A stretch of DNA of 64,000 nucleotides, taken from the NCBI GenBank assembly GCA_018136815.1, contig CM030931.1:62001-126000 (forward strand), written 5' to 3'. Positions 57,730 through 64,000 of this stretch are shown one piece after another. Under the pieces are notes generated by a model. That model searched no databases. It saw nothing but the letters and a program-made list of their open reading frames with translations, and was not told where the DNA came from. The stretch is from Isochrysis galbana (Eukaryota > Haptophyta > Isochrysidales > Isochrysidaceae). Every line of letters starts with the position of its first letter. Position 1 is the first letter of the stretch. Position numbers and translations under genes: made by a program.

Positions 57730-58190
57730 GGAGAGGGGAGGGGAGGCGGGGGGGAGGTGGCGGTCCCAAGGGGGTTCGGAGAGAGTGTCGGGGGGGGGGG
57801 GGGGAATGGGAAGGGGGCGGGGGGGGCGCGGGGGGGGGGGGAGAGGGGGAGCGGGGGAACCGCGCGGGGGGGGGGGGGGGGGAGGGGGGCGGGCGGGGGG
57901 AATGAGAAGGGGGGGGGGGGGGAGCGGGGGGGGGAACCCGCGGGGGGGGGGGGGGGGGGAGGGGGCGGGCGGGGGGGAATGAGAAGGGGGGGGGGGGGGA
58001 GCGGGGGGGGAACCCGCGGGGGGGGGGGGGGAGGGGGGGGGGGGTTGGGGGAAGGGGGGGGGGGGAAGGCGCGGGGGAGAGGGGGGGGGGGCGGGGCGGG
58101 CGCGGGGGGGGGGGGGGGGGGCGCGCGGGGGGAGAGGGGGGGAGAGGGGGGGGGGGGGGGAAGGCGCGGGGGGGGACGGAAGTCGAGAGA
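57730..58190 (-). repeat. C-rich tract (sense) upstream of the paralog; G-runs on the plus strand
   Basis: Long G-runs on the plus strand, with near-repeats of GGGGAACCCGCGGGGGG. It is equivalent in place to 45400-45835 for the other paralog. Large frames through it are Pro/Gly low complexity and are not genes. Confidence 0.9.
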
Positions 58191-58895
58191 GACTCGAGTC
58201 TCTCGAGCTTTGGAGAGAAGTCGAGAAGTCCTGAGAACTGCGGGCCCGCCCCCCCCCCCCCCCTCCCCCGCTCCCGACCGGCGAAAACAAAACACAGGAC
58301 GGCCGAGATTGGGAAGGAGGGGGGGGGTGGGGCGGATCACATGCGGCAGCTGCGGCAACCAACCTCTTCTTCTCTTTCTGGCTGTGTTTTCCCAAATGAA
58401 AGGATCGCAGCTGCTCCACAACCGTTCGTTGATTCGTTCGACCCACTTTCTCACTCTTTCATGTAAACAACCTTTTATTCTAGAACGAAACCGGAGTTGG
58501 CTGCCCGCTGCCCATTGTACTCCTGAGATCTTCCCCCTTGCACTTTCACGAAAACAGCCTTTCCTATAACTTGAAAAACGATGATCCCTACAAGCTCCCT
58601 TGCAGATCAGTGCCGGCTCTGCTCCCCGCCACCTGTCGCCACCCGTCGCCGCCCCCGCCAAGTGTCAGGTGTGCTTCCATACTGGCTACTGATATCCTTT
58701 GATATGCACCTAAATCCTTCAGCTTCAGCCACCCCATGCAAAGGCATACGGGCTTGCATTCTTGCACTGGGCCAACGCGCGGCGCGCCACGCTGGAGCTC
58801 ATCCCTGATGGGACAATAGGCTTCTAATAGGTTCTATTAAGAGGTCAAGAGGCCTACCAGACCTGTTACCTGTTAATAGGCAATAGGTAAAAAAA
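58191..58895. other. Spacer with no supported gene
   Basis: It includes the perfect inverted repeat GAGAGACTCGAGTCTCTC near 58187-58204, a C-run at 58250, and near 58450-58575 two related 25-30 bp segments ending AACAACC or AACAGCCTTT. Confidence 0.5.
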
Positions 58896-59479
58896 TGTCG
58901 CATTCGCGAATCGACACTCGTTAGGCTTCTCTTCGTCATTCGGTATTTATCGTTATAATTCTCTGCTTTCTCTCGTTCTCGGTCAAAAGCTTCGCTTGGA
59001 TGCATGGGATCGTGGGTTGTGGAGCGCCCTCTCTCTTTCTCTCGAAAGAGAAGGGAAGTTTCCCTACCTTTCTTCCTCCCAGGCGCCTCGCAAATAGGTT
59101 TAATTTGCTATCTCCCCTGCGGTTCTTTATCTGCTTCTGGGGGCAATCAGGTTTAATTTACGACCTCTTCGTATCTCCCCCTTAGGCACATCGCACTCCT
59201 TTCGTCTTATTTGGTAGGTCTCTTGGAATCTTGTGCGGCAGGATTGCCCCTCGTTTCCGTTATGGTGCGATTCCCCTTCCAGACGGGATCGCCGACAGAT
59301 CGCCTTCTGATCGTCGTCCGTCGTTGTCTGGCCGGAGTGTTTGGGTTTGATTTCAGTCGAGTTATGTGAGAAAGTCGTGGGGCGAGAGTCGGGGTGTTTT
59401 CCTGGGTGTCTCTGTCCGTCGTCCTGTCGTCAGTCGTCATCCGTCGTCGCTCTCGCTACCGATGCAACTGAATGCCGAC
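58896..59479 (+). mobile_element. Element leader, plus orientation, starting TGTCGCATTCGCGAATCGAC
   Basis: The outer end TGTCGCATTCGCGAATCGAC is the near-inverse of the outer end at 62260 (GTCGATCGCGGATGCGACA). The inner part 59215-59460 matches 41940-42190 in inverse. It is truncated before any ORF1. Confidence 0.7.
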
Positions 59480-59496
59480 CCGACTTTGTTTATTTA
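59480..59496. repeat. Target-site duplication, left copy (17 bp)
   Basis: CCGACTTTGTTTATTTA, identical to 61370-61386; the bases on either side differ. It brackets the LINE insertion. Confidence 0.85.
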
Positions 59497-61369
59497 AAAA
59501 AAAATCTTCTTAAAATTCCCCGCTACGTGTGCGGCGTGAGGCAGTGTGCTAGTGTACCTCCCTACTACCCGACCTTAACCCCTAACAACCCCCTTCCCCT
59601 TTCCCAGTTCCCTCATTTTCGGAGAAGCTGGTTCCGGGGAGGCCGCGCGCGCTGCTTCGGCCAGGAGTTGGAGAGAAGGGGGCGGGAGACTGTGGTTCGT
59701 CCTATGTGTCGGTGTTGGCTCAGGTTATCCTCACTTAAATCTCTTAGGCTCCTCTTTAATAAACGCTGTGATTCCGACTAAGAGGTTAAGCTACTTTAGG
59801 TGATGTGTCGTAGGTCCAGACCTCTTGCCGCTTGTAGGAGGTCCTCCGATGTTCCTATGTTGAAATCCTTGTCCACCGTGTACAGCGGGCTTACCATCTT
59901 CTTAATATGTTTGTTGCTCGGGGCGTGTAACCCCATATTCTCTCGTTGTTTTTTTAGCCTCTGAAAGAAACCGACTTTCGCCGTCACTAGCAGGTGGTAT
60001 CTCGTAAGTGTCGCTCTTAAAATCGACTTAACGGACCTGCCGTCCGAGTTGCCATACTGGATGTTGTAGAAGTCGGTTAGGATGTACCTCCACGCCAGGA
60101 TACCTAAGTATCCTGAGGAGGGGTGCGGTCTATCCACCTGATAACAGAAAAGACGTTGGGCTGTTTCGGATCCCGGCCTAAGGCTAATCCCCAGAAGTCC
60201 TTCTATGAATTCAAAGACGGGCTCCGTCGCGATACATGAGGCCAGGTGAGTGGAACTCTCAGGGGCTATGCCGCAAAAGCGGCATGTTGGATCGTCAGCA
60301 AAACGGTTCGCCGTAGCTATCCTTCTATGTAGGACATGTTTGAAATGCAAATAAGAGTCTCTAGGCGTTAAAAAGTTGTATTTATACAATTGCGATACTA
60401 CTTGTTTCCACTTTCCCGAGAGGACCGGTAGCCTTTTTTCCCATCTTAGCGTGGATTTTTGTGCTTTTGTTTTCCTCAATGCGAGGAACGCTTTAGTCAA
60501 GACCCTGACACTTACATCCTCTAGCGTTGTATGCGTGCCTTTTAGCGTGTATTCTTGGGGTATCGGATACGCCGTTTCCGCCGGGCCGTCGTACGCTCGT
60601 CCCCACTTCAGCGGAGTGTATAGCTCGTCGGGCAATAGTTGCGGGCTGATCCGCTCGTGGATGTGGGGCTCTCCCATAACGTTGAGCTGGACTTTGTGGT
60701 AGTCGCCCCTTGGGCGCAGATAAAAGTTATGGTCTTTGTCGACTAGAATGTCGCCTAAATCGTGTGCGTCCGGATCTTCTTGGGGGACTAACTCTTGCTC
60801 CTCCGGAGCCTGGGGCGGGGGCTTCGCTTGTTTTCTGAGAAGGTCTATATAGTCGAATGTGGTATTTACTAGTCTTGATCTAGTCCATTCAGATATCTTT
60901 TCCCACGACTTAAGAAAGGGGCCTACCGATATGTAATTTCCTCTATGGCGCATCCAGCGTTCTCCGTCCGGCAAGTAAGCCGCGCATTCCTCTGTAGTGT
61001 ATATGTCCCCTATACCCGGGTTAATAGTATTATGTACGATAACTGTCTGTAGAGACTCCCATTTCGACCTATGTGAATAGTGAATCGCCGGAGGTTTGTG
61101 GAAAAGGTCGTGCCATATCGGGGAGCCCTGAGTTCCTTCCCGTGTGAATTCTTCCCTAAGGAAATTAATCCGTCTAAAATTCTCAAGCGCATGCTTCCAA
61201 AAGGCCGGGAGCGTGTTATTACCGCGAATGCTAGCCGTGAGACTCTTCGAGTCGACCTTCGAAAAGACTGCCGATCGCCCTAAGGGGGTGCGGCTGAACC
61301 ATTGATCTAAGACTGTTTTCCATTCCGCCATGGACGGGTTGAGGTACCGGATTATCCATATCGCTTGAA
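59497..61369 (-). mobile_element. 5'-truncated LINE insertion with 17-bp target-site duplication
   Basis: On the minus strand the element starts at 61369, contains the C-terminal part of ORF2, then a 3' region of 300 bp ending TTTTAAGAAGA plus nine T, directly followed by the target duplication. It interrupts the stop region of an MSAPSS ORF1. 5' truncation with a long target duplication is the hallmark of LINE insertion. The T-run tail in place of poly-A is unusual and is shared with the copy at 43872. Confidence 0.85.
59796..61331 (-). CDS. C-terminal part of LINE ORF2 (post-RT region with CCHC finger)
   Basis: An open frame of 511 codons from ATG 61331 (MAEWKTVLDQWFSRT), which is probably internal to a longer ORF2. 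The middle is helical and charged. It then has FKHVLHRRIATANRF and a zinc motif C-x2-C-x8-H-x3-C (CRFCGIAPESSTHLASC, near 60230-60300) followed by helices (WRYILTDFYNIQYGN). That arrangement is the region after reverse transcriptase in many non-LTR elements. The endonuclease and RT domains are lost by 5' truncation. The frame is undamaged, so the insertion is recent. A fragment of the same sequence sits at 48732-48866. Confidence 0.75.
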   Translation of the reverse strand: MAEWKTVLDQWFSRTPLGRSAVFSKVDSKSLTASIRGNNTLPAFWKHALENFRRINFLREEFTREGTQGSPIWHDLFHKPPAIHYSHRSKWESLQTVIVHNTINPGIGDIYTTEECAAYLPDGERWMRHRGNYISVGPFLKSWEKISEWTRSRLVNTTFDYIDLLRKQAKPPPQAPEEQELVPQEDPDAHDLGDILVDKDHNFYLRPRGDYHKVQLNVMGEPHIHERISPQLLPDELYTPLKWGRAYDGPAETAYPIPQEYTLKGTHTTLEDVSVRVLTKAFLALRKTKAQKSTLRWEKRLPVLSGKWKQVVSQLYKYNFLTPRDSYLHFKHVLHRRIATANRFADDPTCRFCGIAPESSTHLASCIATEPVFEFIEGLLGISLRPGSETAQRLFCYQVDRPHPSSGYLGILAWRYILTDFYNIQYGNSDGRSVKSILRATLTRYHLLVTAKVGFFQRLKKQRENMGLHAPSNKHIKKMVSPLYTVDKDFNIGTSEDLLQAARGLDLRHIT

Positions 61370-61386
61370 CCGACTTTGTTTATTTA
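61370..61386. repeat. Target-site duplication, right copy (17 bp)
   Basis: CCGACTTTGTTTATTTA, identical to 59480-59496. On the minus strand it contains the TAA stop of the ORF1 that was hit. Confidence 0.85.
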
Positions 61387-61574
61387 GGTTCTGACGGACT
61401 GGAGGTTACGGATGGAACAGGAGGAACCGGGATGTGACGGAGTGACGGAAGGTAGTAGGCGGCGGAAGGCACGGCCTTTTGGGCATTGGCGGGTGGGACG
61501 GGCTGACCATCTTCCATGGTTGGAAGATGGATGGCGGGTAGTGGCGAGGGCGAGCGCGAGGACGGAGCGGACAT
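61380..61574 (-). CDS. ORF1 of an MSAPSS element, truncated by the LINE insertion
   Basis: The 64-residue frame from ATG 61574 starts MSAPSSRSPSPLPAIHLP and is Pro/Ser-rich; its stop lies in the LINE target site. The start and the 670-bp leader match the ORF1 at 37425, which continues for 286 residues, so this copy lost most of its ORF1 before or when the LINE arrived. Confidence 0.6.
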   Translation of the reverse strand: MSAPSSRSPSPLPAIHLPTMEDGQPVPPANAQKAVPSAAYYLPSLRHIPVPPVPSVTSSPSEPK

Positions 61575-62260
61575 AGCGGACAGCGAGTGTGAGTGGGTGA
61601 GTGAGTGGATTTGGTTGGTGTTGTAAGATTGCTTGTTACGACGGAGCGAGAGTGAGAGCGAGAACGAGGGAGCGAGGAGCGACTGGGGCGAGGGACGAGG
61701 GCGACAGAGGCCGACAGGATACCATGAATCCGACTAGTCCGACAACAATCCGAGACACGCACACTCGACTTTCACCCAACATTCCTCCACACTAACGTAT
61801 CTTTCCCCACTCGGGCGGGGAAGACACAGAAGGAATGAAACAAGGAAGAGAAAAAGCCGACAAGAGAGCGACGATGCGACGGAAGAGCCGACGGCGAACG
61901 GCGGTTACCGCGAACGAGTAGGTAGAAAGTAAGGAGGGAATCTACGTGCGTAAACCGAAAGGGGCGAGAGGGTAGGCTTCGCGCGGGGGAAAAAGTCCGC
62001 AGCGGCGAACACCTACGACGAGCGAGAGCGAGAGCAGGCGCGGGGGAAAGACAGCAAGGAGGGACCAAAGGCGGAGCAAGGCCCAAGGTGCAAATGAGCG
62101 AAACAGGAGCGAGACAGGCCACAAAGGGGCGCGACGGCAAGGAGCGAGGGGTGAGTTACGAGTGAAGAGTTCTACAAATTACTAGTAAAACTCCGCGGCA
62201 ACAAGGTCGATTGAGCACAAAGACAAAGACGCAAGGTCAGAAGTCGATCGCGGATGCGAC
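61575..62260 (-). mobile_element. Leader of the MSAPSS element, outer end at 62260
   Basis: Read leftward from 62260 it begins TGTCGCATCCGCGATCGAC and is homologous to 37426-38098 over its length. With 58896-59479 it forms an inverted pair around the LINE. Confidence 0.75.
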
Positions 62261-62314
62261 AGGTTCACTGGTTCCGCAAGCTTGGAAGGTGAAGCCTCCA
62301 CCTGTGTGGGGTTC

Positions 62315-62683
62315 TCAGCTGCCGACTTGTACCTCCAGCTCGTCGACTCTGGAGAAAGCATCTGTCGCATTCGCTAGCCTCTGCAGCTCTCCCTCCACAA
62401 CGCGATCGACGCACAGGACGTACAACTCTTGCTGGGAGGGGAGGTGGGGCTCAGGGGTCGAATCCTCGTCGGTCTCTTCCCCCCCAGGGATGCTGCCAGC
62501 CTCGCCGAAGCCTTCTGGGTCATACCCTGTGCTATGCAGGGCCCTCGTGAGCCCCAGAGCCAGCCACACCCCAGCGGCGGCCACGCCCGCCACCCGTCGC
62601 TTTCGTGTAATACCGGGGGTGGGCCCTCTCATCCGCGGACCACGGTAACCGCCGTTCCTACTCGTTCGCGGTAATGCACCCAT
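62315..62683 (-). CDS. Possible membrane protein, divergent from GltD (partial)
   Basis: From ATG 62683: MGALPRTSRNGGYRGPRMRG, a basic segment, one hydrophobic helix (VAGVAAAGVWLALGLTRAL), then an acidic region (GGEETDEDSTPEPHLPS) and a likely coiled-coil (VEGELQRLANATDAFSRVDELE). The frame stops at 62315, but GAG|GTACAAG just before could be a splice donor. An element terminus at 62260 abuts it, so the gene's 3' part may be disrupted. A basic start plus one membrane span would suit an organelle inner-membrane protein, but I do not recognise it. Confidence 0.4.
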   Translation of the reverse strand: MGALPRTSRNGGYRGPRMRGPTPGITRKRRVAGVAAAGVWLALGLTRALHSTGYDPEGFGEAGSIPGGEETDEDSTPEPHLPSQQELYVLCVDRVVEGELQRLANATDAFSRVDELEVQVGS

Positions 62684-62844
62684 ACTGTAGCACCAAGGCC
62701 CATGGGTACTATGCGTCCCTTCTACTACACAACTCCCGACACGTATCCCTCTACTCTCGTAATAGTGAAGAAGCCGCTGCTTGATCTCTCTATGGATAAA
62801 GTAGTGAGGCCCTGCGGTCAGTGTAAATACTTTCCGCGTATTGA

Positions 62845-63416
62845 GGGGGAGAGAGGGGGGGGGGGAGGGGGGAGAGAGAGGGGAAAGAAGGGGAGAAAGG
62901 GGAAAAGGGGGGGGGGGGGGGGAGGGGGGGGAGGGGGGGGGAAGGGAAAGGGGAAAGGAGAATAATAAAGTGGAGAGATGGGAAAGGGGAGAGAGGGGTG
63001 GGGGGGGGGGGGGAGGGGGACAAGGGGAAGAAGGGGGGGAAAGGGGAAAGAAGGGGAAAAGGGGGCTTTCCGCGTATTGAGCGAGAGAGAGGGGAAAGGG
63101 GGAAAGGGGGGGGGAGGGAAGGGGAAAGAAGGAGAATGGAGGGGAGATGGGAAAGAGGAAGGGGGGGTCCTTCCGCGTGTATGGAGGGAGAGAGAGAGGG
63201 GGAGAAGGGGGGGGGGGGGGGAATGAGAAGGGGGGGGGACAACCCGCGCCGATGGCGATGGCTATTTCGGGAGCGGACAGCGAGGGGGGGGGGGGGGGCT
63301 GGAGCGAGGGAGAGAGGGAGGGAGAAGAGGGGAAGAGAGAGAGGGAGAGGGGGGGGAGAGAGAGAGAGAAAGAGAGAGAGGGATAGAAAGAGAAAGAGAG
63401 AGAGAGAAGCGGCCCT
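62845..63416 (-). repeat. Purine-rich tract (plus strand) with CTTTCCGCGTATTGAG spacers
   Basis: Long GGGGA-type runs are interrupted three times by CTTTCCGCGTATTGAG-like spacers (62839, 63067, 63170). On the minus strand it is pyrimidine-rich and lies upstream of the divergent gene at 62683. Confidence 0.85.
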
Positions 63417-63648
63417 CTCCCCCCCCCCCCTCTCTCTCCTTTCTCCTTTCCCTCTCTTCTCTCTCTTCTCCCCCCCCCCCCCCCCGCGCGCCGCCGCCCA
63501 CGCGAGCGAGCCAAGCCCCCCCCCCCCCCCCCCCCCCCCCTTTCCTCCCCTCTCCACGCGCCCACTCTCACCCACTCTCCCCCCCCTCCCCTTCCCCTTC
63601 TTCCTCCCCCCCCCCCCCCCCCGCCCCCCCTCGCCCCCCACCCCCTCA
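63417..63648 (+). repeat. C-rich tract directly upstream of the GltD-like gene
   Basis: CCCTCTC and long C-runs run up to ATG 63649. The strand bias flips at about 63415, so each divergent gene has a pyrimidine-rich sense-strand leader. Confidence 0.9.
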
Positions 63649-63915
63649 ATGCCTCCCCTCCCCCGCCCCCACGCCTCTCCCCTCCTCCGCTCCCTCCGCT
63701 TCTCCTCAAGCCAAGTTCCCCGGCGCGACGGCTCCCTCGGCCCTCTCACCAAGCTCCGGGGCTTCCTCGAGTACGAGCGCCAGCCAGAGCCCTACAGGCC
63801 CCCCACAGAGCGGCTGAGAGATTACGGAGAGATCAACCGCACCCACCCACACCCTCCAGAGGAGACCAAGAGGCAGGCGGCGCGATGCATGGACTGTGGC
63901 ACTCCGTTCTGTCAG
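63649..63915 (+). CDS. Glutamate synthase small subunit (GltD-like), exon 1
   Basis: The small subunit of glutamate synthase carries electrons from NAD(P)H to the large subunit for glutamate formation from glutamine and 2-oxoglutarate. ATG 63649 opens MPPLPRPHASPLLRSLRFSS, an Arg/Ser-rich presequence-like start. It is followed by the family's N-terminal block: KLRGFLEYERQPEPYRPPTE, then ERLRDYGEI and QAARCMDCGTPFCQ, where the cysteines begin the iron-sulfur-binding N-terminal domain. The exon ends CAG|GTCAGC at 63915, phase 0, after 89 codons; the rest is outside the window. A presequence and separate start suggest an organelle-targeted small subunit. A homologous dehydrogenase-like paralog remains possible. 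Confidence 0.85.
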
Positions 63916-64000
63916 GTCAGCGCCGCCCCCCACGCCACTCGCGCCGCACTTCCACACACAGCGACATCAGAGTCCGCGGCTTCCACCACCCCTCCCTCCC
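63916..64000 (+). other. Start of intron 1 of the GltD-like gene
   Basis: Begins GTCAGCGCC right after the CMDCGTPFCQ codons; the acceptor lies beyond the window. Confidence 0.7.

Noticed and set aside
57021-58661. Very long minus-strand frame (546 codons) and matching plus-strand frame through the G/C tract
   Set aside because: Only the 57171-57719 part is homologous to a real gene; the rest is Pro or Gly low complexity created by homopolymers.
1-64000. tRNA or rRNA genes
   Set aside because: I looked for cloverleaf landmarks such as GGTTCGAATCC with matching stems and for conserved rRNA stretches and found none that I could support.

Overview
The window is nuclear DNA from a GC-rich eukaryote, probably an alga or other protist. 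The evidence is a phase-0 spliceosomal intron in a pyruvate dehydrogenase E2 gene, a GT donor after the first exon of a glutamate synthase small-subunit gene, presequence-like N-termini on both, and chromodomain Gypsy, LINE and hAT elements. I cannot name the lineage. Four runs of exactly 100 N (5499-5598, 19610-19709, 34581-34680, 57071-57170) are scaffold joins. Many one-base homopolymer differences between repeat copies mean that some frameshifts may be sequence errors.

Layout. 1-34 kb is dominated by three copies of one very large Ty3/Gypsy chromodomain retrotransposon: copy A (1-5498, minus, cut by the window edge and a gap), copy B (7215-18401, plus, decayed and chimeric) and copy C (19712-33980, plus, nearly complete, two 1.41-kb LTRs). 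Order in copy C: LTR, Gag, a long-loop CCHC knuckle, an in-frame UAG, a Ser/Pro/Glu-rich linker with CCGAGT repeats, a phage-like cytosine-C5 methyltransferase domain, aspartic protease, reverse transcriptase, RNase H, integrase, chromodomain, LTR. The methyltransferase is in all three copies and uninterrupted in A and C. This is the main discovery candidate.

34-45 kb is mosaic: a GA tract split by a small hAT-like insertion, an AT-rich tandem-repeat island, two element families with proline-rich ORF1 proteins, a secreted protein gene altered by nested tandem duplications, and the C-terminal part of a hAT transposase.

45-54 kb holds a tail-anchored helical-repeat gene, a possible small gene at 48.5 kb, LINE scraps, a satellite of about 193-bp units each carrying a dyad, and a leucine-rich-repeat gene between 155-bp direct repeats.

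54-64 kb has the 5' part of a mitochondrial pyruvate dehydrogenase E2 gene, an inverted partial paralog of the helical-repeat gene, a 5'-truncated LINE with a 17-bp target-site duplication, and a divergent gene pair whose plus-strand member begins glutamate synthase small subunit (GltD-like).

How parts relate: the E2 gene (acetyl-CoA formation) and the GltD-like gene (glutamate synthesis) are ordinary host metabolism. Several host genes start just downstream of long C- or CT-rich tracts on their sense strand. The rest is mostly transposable elements inserted into each other.
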